This document shows positions 8,528 to 17,624 of a stretch of DNA of 64,000 bases, in pieces. The translations under genes and the position numbers were made by a program. The stretch comes from Bacteroidota bacterium (lineage in GTDB: Bacteria > Bacteroidota > Bacteroidia > Sphingobacteriales > Sphingobacteriaceae), in NCBI GenBank assembly GCA_023450085.1, contig JAEXHI010000018.1, positions 62,001 through 126,000 on the forward strand. The letters run 5' to 3'. Position 1 is the stretch's first letter, and each line of letters begins with the position of its first letter. Below the pieces are notes generated by a model. The model saw nothing but the letters and a program-made list of their open reading frames with translations. It had not been told where the DNA came from and did no database searches.

Positions 8528-9097
8528 CTAATTTTGAAAAACGATGAAGTCATCAATACTTAACCTACCATCCCTCACTCCAGATTCCTTTTTTGCAGCC
8601 TCAATACTTAATTTATTAACCCTAAAACGTACAGGCTCTTTAATATCCATAGCAAACTCTGCAGTTTTTTGTTTAGCACTTGCATCTACAATATCATTCC
8701 CTATTTGCTTCCAGCTTTTCCCTTTATCGGTAGAGTATTCTAGCTTAATTGCGCTAGGGGTATCTTTATAGTAAACACCATAAACAAAAGTTACTTTAGA
8801 AGCTCCGTTAGGCAAATCAAAATTCATTTGCAGGTAACCTGAATTCTCTTTATTTTGATGCATACGCACCGATTGCTTCCCATTAAAACGATCTCTGTTT
8901 TCTACGGCAGCCAAAATAGCCTGATCTAAAGTCCAACTTCCGGTTTTTAATTCTAACTCTGCTTTTTTGTACTTAGCCTTGGCCGAAGTATCTGGCATTT
9001 CAAAATCCTCAGGAAATTTATCGTAAATTCTCCCTTTTTGGGCAAAAGCAGTAGCTGAAACCATTAGAGTTACAATGGCAAAAAATAGTTTTTTCAT
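8528..9097 (-). CDS. Secreted protein, probable beta-sandwich
   Basis: A 189-aa protein with a clear signal peptide (KKLFFAIVTLMVSATAFA before QKG). The mature part has a lectin-like or jelly-roll pattern: a segment FNGKQSVRMHQNKENSGYLQM, then a run of strands (ASKVTFVYGVYYKD, IKLEYSTDKGKSWKQIG) and a final SIDDFIVFQN. This pattern resembles the beta-sandwich modules found beside secreted nucleases and phosphoesterases in Bacteroidota. No catalytic motif is seen. It sits inside the Sus/phosphodiesterase series, so binding a ligand on the cell surface is plausible but inferred. Confidence 0.7.
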   Translation of the reverse strand: MKKLFFAIVTLMVSATAFAQKGRIYDKFPEDFEMPDTSAKAKYKKAELELKTGSWTLDQAILAAVENRDRFNGKQSVRMHQNKENSGYLQMNFDLPNGASKVTFVYGVYYKDTPSAIKLEYSTDKGKSWKQIGNDIVDASAKQKTAEFAMDIKEPVRFRVNKLSIEAAKKESGVRDGRLSIDDFIVFQN

Positions 9098-9166
9098 AAC
9101 TTGTTTAAATCTTGTATTTATTAAGTATTTATCAAAAAAAGAGAAACCTTTCTTTATTTAAATCAA

Positions 9167-9215
9167 AACACCCAATGCATGAAAACCATCCTAATTGTCG
9201 CATGCATTGGGTGTT
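9167..9215 (-). terminator. Long-arm hairpin, probable terminator
   Basis: Perfect 15-bp arms (AACACCCAATGCATG / CATGCATTGGGTGTT) separated by 19 nt, directly after the stop of the 150-aa secreted protein. On the minus strand TTTTGATTT follows. Confidence 0.7.
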
Positions 9216-9223
9216 AATTTATT

Positions 9224-9676
9224 TTACCAATCTTCTGTATAGCATTCTATATAGAGTTCATTATTGTTATTATCCGGAATATAGAACGTTCTAGGACTTC
9301 CGTTATAATTGATAATATCGTAAACTCTGGAAGAAGCATTCCAAACATCAAAAGCATACACTACAGGAGAAGCGGTAGTAATAGTTACTGACACAGAATG
9401 TATAGGCCCTTCATCGAAATAAAAATAATTTGAACCATTATGAGGTATATCGTTAATAGTCAACGTAAGCGGATTATTCGATGAATCAAGACCAGAAATA
9501 GTCACCGAAACAAAATTGACACGAGTGTGGTTGATTACCTCAAAACCAAAATTGTTCTTTTTCTTGTACGAAGTTTTGGAGTGTGGTTCCTTAGTTTTAA
9601 CAGTATTGGCAAAAGTATGGGTACTGAACAATACCATTGCACATACACAGAACATTTTAATCAATTGATTTTTCAT
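9224..9676 (-). CDS. Secreted hypothetical protein
   Basis: A 150-aa protein with a signal peptide (LIKMFCVCAMVLFSTHTFA). The mature region is beta-rich with many Ser/Thr/Asn residues (FVSVTISGLDSS, VSVTITTASPVVYAFDVWN) and ends in an acidic, aromatic tail. No domain was recognised. It is flanked by its own hairpins on both sides, so it may be expressed separately from the neighbouring Sus genes. Function unknown. Confidence 0.55.
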   Translation of the reverse strand: MKNQLIKMFCVCAMVLFSTHTFANTVKTKEPHSKTSYKKKNNFGFEVINHTRVNFVSVTISGLDSSNNPLTLTINDIPHNGSNYFYFDEGPIHSVSVTITTASPVVYAFDVWNASSRVYDIINYNGSPRTFYIPDNNNNELYIECYTEDW

Positions 9677-9737
9677 AACTTTTTTTAGCTTATATGAATA
9701 AAATAAGGATGGTTCTGGTAAAGGCAGGATGTAAAAT

Positions 9738-9790
9738 TGCAGTTAACCATTGAGCTTTAAATAGGAGACTATACCCAACGGTTAACTGCA
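9738..9790. terminator. Inverted repeat downstream of the DUF5689 gene
   Basis: TGCAGTTAACC at 9738-9748 and GGTTAACTGCA at 9780-9790 pair perfectly around a 31-nt loop. A small CAGCA/TGCTG hairpin at 9805-9817 lies nearer the stop codon at 9824. Termination or RNA processing is plausible. Confidence 0.45.
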
Positions 9791-9823
9791 TTAGCAATTT
9801 ATGCCAGCAAAATGCTGTATTTA

Positions 9824-11401
9824 TTAATTGATTTTAGTGGACTTATCATTTTCAATATCCGCCAAAGTTGATGTCTTACTTAAATCAACCAACGTTTGAG
9901 ACCTCGCTTGTACCCATTTGTTCAATTTGGTATCGAAAACACCACCAAGAATATAAAAATCACCAGCATTAGTTGCAGCCCCAGGCGCATAAGTAAATGC
10001 AAACCTATTTGTTCCAGCTAAGAAATAAGGCTGTTGATTCCCTGTTATTGGATCAATCACATCATAAACGTCAGTATTTCCAATTCTATAACCAATACCG
10101 TAGGTTGGCGCTTGCCCAACTTGATATAAACTACCACCAGTATGCACCCAAACCACATCAACTGGAATAGTAGTACTATTTACCTGTAAACCTCTAAAAG
10201 CTGCCACTCCAAATGCATTTCCGCTATTCGCTAATAAATTAGTAGTTCTGGTACCTCTTGGACCACCCGTATAAAACACTGGGCTTTCGTTGCTGTTATA
10301 AGCAAAAGCCTTTATCCATTTAGATGAACTAATAGAAGTAGAACCAGAAGCATTGATGGTCCTGCCAGTTCCTCCAACATAGAAAAACTCACCTTTACTT
10401 ACTGTACCCGAATTCAGTTCAAATTTATAAGTTCTTAAATCCCCTGTTGCCCATCCTTGCGCTGGGAAACCGGTTGGAGTAGATGTTCCTGCATTATTAC
10501 AGGTGATTACAGAAAATGGAGTTGTAGCAAAATTAATATCTTTAACAGCCCTAAACTGAATATATTCGTAATTGGCATCGGTACCTTCTGGATCGTTCAC
10601 AAAACCTGTAATCACAAATTCTGGCACATCTACCGTAGAACTTAAAGTTACAATATCATTAGCTGTTCTGATACGGTGCTGAGGTGTTGACACGCCATTA
10701 CTCACCACATTAAATACGATACCTGTATAATTTCCTGAATACGGAGGAATAGTATTGGCAAATGTTGCATTAGCTTGTGTACGCAATAAAATATCTGACG
10801 TCCCATCGTTAAGCACCTTATCTCCAGCCAATACGTCTGTAGGATTAAGCGTTGGATTGTAAGTAGCCTTTACAATGGTAAGGAGCGTACACTCAAACAC
10901 TTCTGGTGTGGCAGCAATTTGGTTAGCAAAACCTCTGTTAGCCTTCAATGGTATGTTAGAAGCTACTTTTGTAACAGCTGCGCCAGTCACTCCAGTAATC
11001 TGTAATATCCCATCCACTCTTTTCAACACCCCGCCATCCAACTTAACATGTACAGAATCTCCGGGAACATATTTTGCAGCATCAGCACCAATATTAATTG
11101 CCATCCCCCTAAGAGAGTCAATACCGTTACCTACCCTTCTGGTATTTTGAATAATAAGCAAGCCAGACGGCAAGTTGTTACCTGAATGATCAGAAATTAC
11201 TTGACCCCTAACAGAGTTCGCACCTCTCATCAAATCACTATTCAAAGTAACATCGCCACCTTTGTACAATTTACGCAAATCAAAATTTGAGATAAAAGGA
11301 CTGGCAACACTTTGGATGTAATCGCTATCTCTTTTACAAGCAGATAGCACGGCTACCAAAGCAACCGTCATGATTATATAATTAAATATCTTTTTCATCA
11401 C
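9824..11401 (-). CDS. DUF5689-domain lipoprotein
   Basis: A 525-aa protein with a type II signal peptide (VALVAVLSACKRDSD; lipidated Cys22). Residues ~35-290 match the pattern of DUF5689 proteins (SVRGQVISDHSGNNLPSGLLI, then DSVHVKLDG and LQITGV). These are two OB-like beta modules common in surface lipoproteins encoded next to SusC/SusD. The C-terminal half is beta-rich without a recognised catalytic motif. It lies 19 bp after the SusD-like gene and presumably sits on the cell surface as an accessory binding protein of the transporter. The ligand is not known. Confidence 0.82.
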   Translation of the reverse strand: MMKKIFNYIIMTVALVAVLSACKRDSDYIQSVASPFISNFDLRKLYKGGDVTLNSDLMRGANSVRGQVISDHSGNNLPSGLLIIQNTRRVGNGIDSLRGMAINIGADAAKYVPGDSVHVKLDGGVLKRVDGILQITGVTGAAVTKVASNIPLKANRGFANQIAATPEVFECTLLTIVKATYNPTLNPTDVLAGDKVLNDGTSDILLRTQANATFANTIPPYSGNYTGIVFNVVSNGVSTPQHRIRTANDIVTLSSTVDVPEFVITGFVNDPEGTDANYEYIQFRAVKDINFATTPFSVITCNNAGTSTPTGFPAQGWATGDLRTYKFELNSGTVSKGEFFYVGGTGRTINASGSTSISSSKWIKAFAYNSNESPVFYTGGPRGTRTTNLLANSGNAFGVAAFRGLQVNSTTIPVDVVWVHTGGSLYQVGQAPTYGIGYRIGNTDVYDVIDPITGNQQPYFLAGTNRFAFTYAPGAATNAGDFYILGGVFDTKLNKWVQARSQTLVDLSKTSTLADIENDKSTKIN

Positions 11402-11420
11402 CTTTTTTATAATTCTATGA

Positions 11421-13001
11421 TTAAGGCTTTTGCCACCAAACTAATGTATTTATGTTATCTGGACCTTGAGCCGCAACTGCATTTTTATAGCTGGTTGGAT
11501 TTGTTGACTGCACTACAATCGGGTAGTTAAGTCGAACCGGCATTCTACCGCCATTGGCCAAACCTGGTCCTTTAGGCAAAATCGGATGCCCTGTACGTCT
11601 GAACTCGTACCATTGCTGCATATCCACCAAAAACATCGAAAAATACTTTTGAATATGGATCATCTCTAGTTGACTATTACTGTTAGGCGTCAAATCGTCC
11701 AAAGGTTGTGTATTGTCCCACAACAAATCTGCTTCTGTGATATACTTTATAAAATCAGCATCAGTGGGACTAGTAATATAAGTAGGCATCCAGTAGTTAA
11801 TAGCATCTACCATTCCTTTGTAATAATAGTTCTCCACTGGCCCATTAATCCAACCTCTTGCCGCCGCTTCAGCTTTAATAAAACTCACTTCAGCACAATT
11901 CATCATGATACCAGTATATGGATCTGTTTGCAATGTTGTTGGATTATTAGTCTGTGCATCCGAATAGAAATATGCCTGCTTAACCACACCTGTACCCGCG
12001 GCATAACCACTAGAAACTCCTACTAAACCGTTCGGTCCTTGGGCAATACCAAAACGCGGCACACCATTTTTACCTAAAGTAGATTTAACCCTTGGATCGT
12101 TCCAGCTTACCAACCTATTCAAGAAAAAATCAGTAAGCGCTGGCCCTCTAAAATCAACCGCTCTTACGTTAACCATAAATGGAGAAGAAAAAACTGCCGA
12201 TGAGCTATTTGTTCCATTCCACAAGATTTTAGCAGTATGCGTATTGTTTTCCATTACTGGATAATTAGACGGATTAGTGTCTACCATCTCTTTGATCTTA
12301 GCAATTGCAGAAGTTGCTACCTCAGCTTTACCGGAAACCCTAAGCAACAACCTAAGGTATAGCGAATTTCCAAATCTTCTCCATTTCGAGATATCTCCTT
12401 GAAAAACTGGATCGCTAGTTCCTACTATTCCCGTTCCCTCTTTCAAAAGATTATTAGCGTCTTCCAGCTTTTTAAACATATCCGCATAGATATCTTTTTG
12501 CTTATCAAAAACTGGCTCCAAAATCCCTTCCTTCCCCATATTGGCTTGAGTGTAAGGAATATCACCATACATGTCTGTAAGCAAAGAATATACCCATGTT
12601 TGAGTAATTAGGGATATTCCTTGATAAGATTTGTTAACACTTCCTGGTTGACTAGCAATAGTGTACATATCTCTAAGATCAGTTAGATTAGTGTACCAGT
12701 TATTCCAAGTATAATCAGACAGGTTATTTCTAATATCATAACGAAACACCCTTCCCTCACCGTCGTTAATATCTACGGTCACTTGCATCAGTTCATTGGT
12801 GAAATTTCGGTTTCGCACCATATTGGTACTTAACACGTTTACCAGCGCAGGTGCTAATAATTGATTAGCCAAAACTTTCCCCTTCCCAATAGGATCCGTG
12901 TTTACTTCTTTAAAATCTTTCGTACAAGAAAAGTTCGAGAGACCAAAAGTGGCTAAAAGTATATATACTAAAGTATTTTTATTCTTTTTCATAATCTTCA
13001 T
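11421..13001 (-). CDS. SusD/RagB-like outer-membrane nutrient-binding lipoprotein
   Basis: A 526-aa lipoprotein (signal ending GLSNFSCTKDF; start could also be three codons later). It belongs to the SusD-like type 2 group: the early motif FKEVNTDP, an alpha-helical TPR region (SLITQTWVYSLLTDMYGDIPYTQA), and the C-terminal MIHIQKYFSMFLVDMQQWYEFRRTG are all characteristic. It forms the lid of the SusC barrel and captures the substrate on the surface. It is 3 bp after the SusC gene. Context (phosphoesterase, GDPD, GlpT) points to a phosphodiester ligand rather than a glycan; this is inference. Confidence 0.9.
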   Translation of the reverse strand: MKIMKKNKNTLVYILLATFGLSNFSCTKDFKEVNTDPIGKGKVLANQLLAPALVNVLSTNMVRNRNFTNELMQVTVDINDGEGRVFRYDIRNNLSDYTWNNWYTNLTDLRDMYTIASQPGSVNKSYQGISLITQTWVYSLLTDMYGDIPYTQANMGKEGILEPVFDKQKDIYADMFKKLEDANNLLKEGTGIVGTSDPVFQGDISKWRRFGNSLYLRLLLRVSGKAEVATSAIAKIKEMVDTNPSNYPVMENNTHTAKILWNGTNSSSAVFSSPFMVNVRAVDFRGPALTDFFLNRLVSWNDPRVKSTLGKNGVPRFGIAQGPNGLVGVSSGYAAGTGVVKQAYFYSDAQTNNPTTLQTDPYTGIMMNCAEVSFIKAEAAARGWINGPVENYYYKGMVDAINYWMPTYITSPTDADFIKYITEADLLWDNTQPLDDLTPNSNSQLEMIHIQKYFSMFLVDMQQWYEFRRTGHPILPKGPGLANGGRMPVRLNYPIVVQSTNPTSYKNAVAAQGPDNINTLVWWQKP

Positions 13002-13004
13002 AAA

Positions 13005-16000
13005 TTAAAGGCCTACCACTAAACGCGCTCCAATTGTCCTAGTTGATGGCAATTGTCCAGTTTCAAACCCTTGAACAATATCTGATCCGGCTAAAGTTCC
13101 AAACTCTGGATCGAATGCTGGCCAAGGAGACCAAACGAATAGGTTACGTCCGTAAACACCCAAGGTCACTTTGCTGAAACCAATCCTTTTTAAGAATTTC
13201 TTATTGAATGCATAAGTTAAATTAGCCTCTCTAAGCTTCAAATAATCTGTTCTGAAAATACTTCCTTCCGCTTGGTCTGACCCGTACAATGAAGTATAGT
13301 AATTTTCAAAGTTAGTAGCCGTAACATCATTTGGACGATAAGTTCCATCAGGGTTTTGAACCACACCTTGTCCAATTACACCATTATACCTGCCTGGAAG
13401 TGTGATTTTCAATTTACCCAACGCTGCCATTCTTGAAAAAGTAAGTGAATGACCTACAGCACCCAACTGTGCGTCAAATAAAACATTCATGGTCACTTGC
13501 TTGTAGGTGAAACCTGTTCCAAAACTAAATCTGAACTGAGGCAATGTATTACCCAAGTAAAAAAGATCTGTAGAGTTGGTCAATGCATTTCCAGTGTTAG
13601 GATCAAACACAATCTGTCCGTCAGGAGAGCGCAAAAATCCTCTTCCATACAAATCTCCCATGCTACCCCCAACATTGGCCACAACCTGTCCGCCTCCCAA
13701 TGCTCCGGTACGCAGCACCAAAGAACTATCAGAAAGTTCTTTAATTCTATTTCTGTTTGCTGTAAACGTACCGTTCAAAGTCCATTTAAAAGAACGAGTT
13801 TGGATAGGCGTACCATTAACCGCTACCTCAATACCTTTATTATCTACTCTACCTACGTTCACCACTTGTACATTGTAACCAGTAGATTTATCCAAAATTC
13901 TATTTAAGATCTGATTTTTAGTATTGCCGGTATAAACTGCCACATCAAAGTTTAAACGACTGTTAAATAATTTCAAGTCTAAACCCAACTCAATAGTCGT
14001 TGTAATTAAAGGCTTAAGATTTGCATTAGGCAATATTCGAGGATTATTCATAGCGCTGTCTGGATAAATACCATCAGCAGCATTCAAATAAGTAAATTGT
14101 GTTCTGTAAGGAATAGTACTACCACTACCAACTTGCGCAATGGAAGCTCTAAACTTAGCGAAACTAATCATCTTTGGTAATTTCCAGTAATCTGAAGCGA
14201 TGAAAGACATACTAGCCGAAGGATAGAAAAAGCCTACATTATCGGTTCTGGTTAAGGTTGCCAAAGTACTGTTCCAGTCTTGACGAGCGGTCAAATCCAA
14301 GAACAAGTAATTTTTATAGCTAAACGACATTGCTCCATAAAAACTATTAATTCTATACCTAGCTGTATCCGGAACAAAAACTAATGGATTTTCGTTATTA
14401 TCCAGTCTATAGATGTTTGGTATCAAAAGTCCATCAGCTCTTTTTTCTAACCTATTATAGTGGTTACGCATTTGGCTACCACCAACATTAGCCGTCATGT
14501 GAAAATCTTTAGAGATTTTTTTGTCGTATTTCAACATGAAATCAGCATTAATCTCGTAAGATCGGATATCAGCAATACGATAAGAACCATGAGCAAATTT
14601 ATTTCCAGAAGCATCCCAAGGACGTTGAGTTTCACGAACGTCATTGTTCAAATCCACAGATGCACGAACCATTAAACTTAGCTCTTTCGTAAATTTGTAG
14701 TTAGCTTGGATATTACCCAACCAACCATTACGTCTTTGGGCATTAATATATTGCTCTGAAATAGCGTAAGGACTTTCAGGGTTAGTTGTTGTAATATTTA
14801 CCAGTTGCTCATATTGTTTACCTGGCGACCAGTAATCGCGATACCAATCAACATTTACGTTTGGTTGAGCAAACATGAACCAATACATCAATGACTGATT
14901 TCCATAACCCGTTGCAGGCAAGTTGTCACTGTGTCTATTGCTATATTGTAATTTTAAGTTTAAGTTTAATTTTTTAGTCAAGTTAGTATTGGCATTTAAA
15001 GCAACAGTTGTTCTCTCTAAGCCTGTATTAGGTACAATCCACTCGTTACTTCCATGACTAGCAGATAAACGTAGTCCCACACCTTTGTAAGTGCCATCTA
15101 AACTAACCGAGTTGCTAGATTCAAATCCTGTTACAAAGAATGCATCGATAGGATTATCATAAGCCCTCCATGGCGTTCTGTTCACTCCTCTTGTTTTAGT
15201 TACTGGATCATACTGATAAAACATACCACCAGCCGAGAAAGGAGCTCCCCAAGTAGCACTAGTACCATTAGTACTTGCCCCATCGGCAGTATTTCCGTAA
15301 GAAAAATAAGAAACACCAAATTGCCCTTGGCCAAACTCTTGTTGTATATCAGGGCTACGGTTCACACTTTCCCATGCACTATTTGAAGTAAATGTAATCC
15401 CAACGGTCTTTCTGTTTTTAGTTGCTGATTTAGTAGTAATAATAATTGCTCCATTCGCTCCCCTTTGTCCGTAAAGAGCAGCTGCAGCTGGACCTTTAAG
15501 CACCGTTACATTCTCTATATCATCTGGATTTAAATCGTTCAAAGCACTACCAAAATCTGCTGGCATAATATCACCCGAAGTTCCATACACACCACCACCA
15601 GTACCAGCTGAACGTCTAGCACTACTACTAGCTACCACACCATCAATTACAATCAAAGCTTCGTTATCACCGGTAAGGTTATTCTCACCACGTAAAATGA
15701 TTTTGTTAGAACCTGCAGGACCACCATTACGTACTAGATTCAAACCCGCTACCTTTCCTGACAATGCATCAGTCCAGTTACTTGAAACCGCATCCGTAAA
15801 TTGATTACTATCAAGTTTGGTGATCGCATAACCTAATGCTTTTTCTTCACGCTTGATCCCAAGAGCCGTAACCACTACCGTGTTCAGTTCGTTGGTAGAC
15901 GAAGTCATCACAATAGATGCTCCCTTATGTGCATCATGAAAAGTCCTGCTAAATGTAGCATAACCAATCATAGTAAAATTAACAGTAGTACCTTTCGGGA

Positions 16001-16325
16001 TGGTAATGCTAAAATCACCTTTACCATCAGTAAGCCCAAGTACTTTTTTAGTATTGTCAGTAATACTAACACCAGGTATACCAGTGTCATCACCACTGTC
16101 AATCACAGTACCTTTTACTGTAATGTTTTGTGAAGAAGTTTGCGCCACCGCATTTTGTAACAGTAAAAAATGAAAAAGCAAAACAAAAAGAAATGCAACG
16201 CTACTTACACTTCTATACAACTGCTTCTTCAAAATACCGATTACCGAAAGCTGTGACTGCGGTTCGCTTTCGCAATCCGCCGCATGTAGGCACATGCTAG
16301 CCTTTTGAGTAATTGTTTTGTTCAT
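13005..16325 (-). CDS. SusC/RagA-family TonB-linked outer-membrane transporter
   Basis: A 1106-aa TonB-dependent transporter. The N-terminus is unusually long before the signal helix (SVAFLFVLLFHFLLLQNAVA, residues ~40-60), so a later start is possible. A carboxypeptidase-like domain follows (ITVKGTVIDSGDDTGIPGVS), then the SusC signature region (NTVVVTALGIKREEKALGYA), the plug (VLKGPAAAALYGQRGANGAI) and a 22-strand-type barrel with the usual end GARLVVGL. With the SusD partner it imports large substrates across the outer membrane. It heads the minus-strand series down to the SGNH gene and is the likely entry point for glycerophosphodiester-containing compounds. Confidence 0.92.
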   Translation of the reverse strand: MNKTITQKASMCLHAADCESEPQSQLSVIGILKKQLYRSVSSVAFLFVLLFHFLLLQNAVAQTSSQNITVKGTVIDSGDDTGIPGVSITDNTKKVLGLTDGKGDFSITIPKGTTVNFTMIGYATFSRTFHDAHKGASIVMTSSTNELNTVVVTALGIKREEKALGYAITKLDSNQFTDAVSSNWTDALSGKVAGLNLVRNGGPAGSNKIILRGENNLTGDNEALIVIDGVVASSSARRSAGTGGGVYGTSGDIMPADFGSALNDLNPDDIENVTVLKGPAAAALYGQRGANGAIIITTKSATKNRKTVGITFTSNSAWESVNRSPDIQQEFGQGQFGVSYFSYGNTADGASTNGTSATWGAPFSAGGMFYQYDPVTKTRGVNRTPWRAYDNPIDAFFVTGFESSNSVSLDGTYKGVGLRLSASHGSNEWIVPNTGLERTTVALNANTNLTKKLNLNLKLQYSNRHSDNLPATGYGNQSLMYWFMFAQPNVNVDWYRDYWSPGKQYEQLVNITTTNPESPYAISEQYINAQRRNGWLGNIQANYKFTKELSLMVRASVDLNNDVRETQRPWDASGNKFAHGSYRIADIRSYEINADFMLKYDKKISKDFHMTANVGGSQMRNHYNRLEKRADGLLIPNIYRLDNNENPLVFVPDTARYRINSFYGAMSFSYKNYLFLDLTARQDWNSTLATLTRTDNVGFFYPSASMSFIASDYWKLPKMISFAKFRASIAQVGSGSTIPYRTQFTYLNAADGIYPDSAMNNPRILPNANLKPLITTTIELGLDLKLFNSRLNFDVAVYTGNTKNQILNRILDKSTGYNVQVVNVGRVDNKGIEVAVNGTPIQTRSFKWTLNGTFTANRNRIKELSDSSLVLRTGALGGGQVVANVGGSMGDLYGRGFLRSPDGQIVFDPNTGNALTNSTDLFYLGNTLPQFRFSFGTGFTYKQVTMNVLFDAQLGAVGHSLTFSRMAALGKLKITLPGRYNGVIGQGVVQNPDGTYRPNDVTATNFENYYTSLYGSDQAEGSIFRTDYLKLREANLTYAFNKKFLKRIGFSKVTLGVYGRNLFVWSPWPAFDPEFGTLAGSDIVQGFETGQLPSTRTIGARLVVGL

Positions 16326-16711
16326 AATTAATTTATATCGGGTTATTTACTAGTTTCAATTATAATTTTTCCCGATTGCCGCAAAACTAGGTCGCTTCTG
16401 TTAATTATATATTAACTAAGCATTAACCTATTTGAAACAATTCGCAATTACAATTTGTATTACTATTATTCAAATATATAACAATAAACAATAAATAAAA
16501 ACAAATTGAAACTAAAGATAAATTATGATTTTACAAAACAACACCAAAAATTATTCTGAATATATCGTTAAATAGCAAACAAAAGAGCCGTAAAATCCTC
16601 CAATTGCACAAAAGGCACAAAACGAAAGAAAAACAAGAAACAACTCGAAAACAAAATAAAAAAAGCGCAACTGAAATGTTGCGCTTCTTATTTTATAGAA
16701 AACTAGACGGG
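16326..16711 (-). promoter_or_regulatory. Promoter/leader region of the SusC operon
   Basis: A 386-bp AT-rich gap between the DeoR-type regulator terminator and the SusC start. On the minus strand, TATATTTG (16471-16478) and TAGTTTTG (16382-16389) match the Bacteroidota -7 consensus TAnnTTTG; no convincing -33 element was found at the expected distance for either. No coding potential seen. Confidence 0.4.
16663..16686 (-). terminator. Terminator of the DeoR-type regulator
   Basis: AAGCGCAA / TTGCGCTT arms around an 8-nt loop; on the minus strand a T-run (complement of AATAAAAAAA) follows. It is 26 bp past the stop codon. Confidence 0.8.
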
Positions 16712-17479
16712 TTAAACCATCGTCACTGTAATACCTAAACCTTCTAAATGATTAATCATTTGTTGTGAAATCCCTCTGTCGGTAATGATATGGTCCACAT
16801 CTTCGAAACCACATATTTTGCCAAAGCCCCTCTTGCCAAATTTGGTCGAATCGGCCAATACAACCACCTTTTGCGAAACCTTGATCATTTGCCTGTTCAA
16901 ATGCGCCTCCATTGCATTGGTAGTGGTAAAACCGTGTTCCAAGTCGATACCATCTACCCCCAAGAACAAAGTGCTAAAATAAAAATCCTGTAAAACCTGT
17001 TCTGCATAAGCACCCATCACTGAAGAAGAGCTTTTTCTTAACAAACCACCCAATTGGATGACCTCCACCTCTGGATTTCGCAAAAATTCAATGGATATAT
17101 TTAAAGAAGAAGTCACTACAGTAATATTAAGACCCGCAGGAATGTTCTTAGCAAAATACAACAAGGTAGTACCCGAAGCAACCACAATAGAATCATTCTC
17201 CTTTAACAGCTTAGTTGCGGCAATACCTATTTTGTTTTTCTCGTTCGATTGCATCTTCTCCTTTTCGTTCACCGGACGATCAACCGCATAAGGATTATTT
17301 AAGGTAGCCCCTCCATGGGTCCTAAAAAGAAGATTTTTATCTTCTAATAATTTTAAATCTTTACGGATAGTAACTGAAGATACTTTTAGCTCTTTACAAA
17401 GCTCAACAACATTTATATATTGGTCTTGCTGAATACGATTAAGTATAAATTGGTGCCTTTCGGCCAGCGTCATGCTCAT
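16712..17479 (-). CDS. glpR: DeoR/GlpR-family transcriptional repressor
   Basis: A 255-aa regulator if started at MSMTLAERHQ (17479); an upstream Met at 17530 would add 17 residues unlike the family. Residues 3-60 form the DeoR winged helix (RHQFILNRIQ, VVELCKELKVSSVTIRKDLKLLE). The rest is the DeoRC sugar-phosphate sensor domain (IGIAATKLLKENDSIVVASGTT, VMGAYAEQVLQ, DSTKFGKRGFG). It is placed between the Sus/GDPD/GlpT series and the divergent glpD-glpK-glpF genes. It most likely represses both and is released by G3P, as GlpR is; the effector is inferred. The symbol is given by context. Confidence 0.82.
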   Translation of the reverse strand: MSMTLAERHQFILNRIQQDQYINVVELCKELKVSSVTIRKDLKLLEDKNLLFRTHGGATLNNPYAVDRPVNEKEKMQSNEKNKIGIAATKLLKENDSIVVASGTTLLYFAKNIPAGLNITVVTSSLNISIEFLRNPEVEVIQLGGLLRKSSSSVMGAYAEQVLQDFYFSTLFLGVDGIDLEHGFTTTNAMEAHLNRQMIKVSQKVVVLADSTKFGKRGFGKICGFEDVDHIITDRGISQQMINHLEGLGITVTMV

Positions 17480-17624
17480 AGCGTTTACATTTAATCGCAA
17501 GTTAATAATTAATATAAATACCCTTACCATATTTATTGTAGAAAAATATTTTAAGAAAAGTTTCGATTATTCCAATTTTGATTACTTATAATTGCTTATT
17601 GTTTCGTTTTATTATGATTTAAAA

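Noticed and set aside
13576..13878. Open frame opposite the SusC gene
   Set aside because: It lies wholly within the clear SusC coding region in another frame and has no family features or start context.
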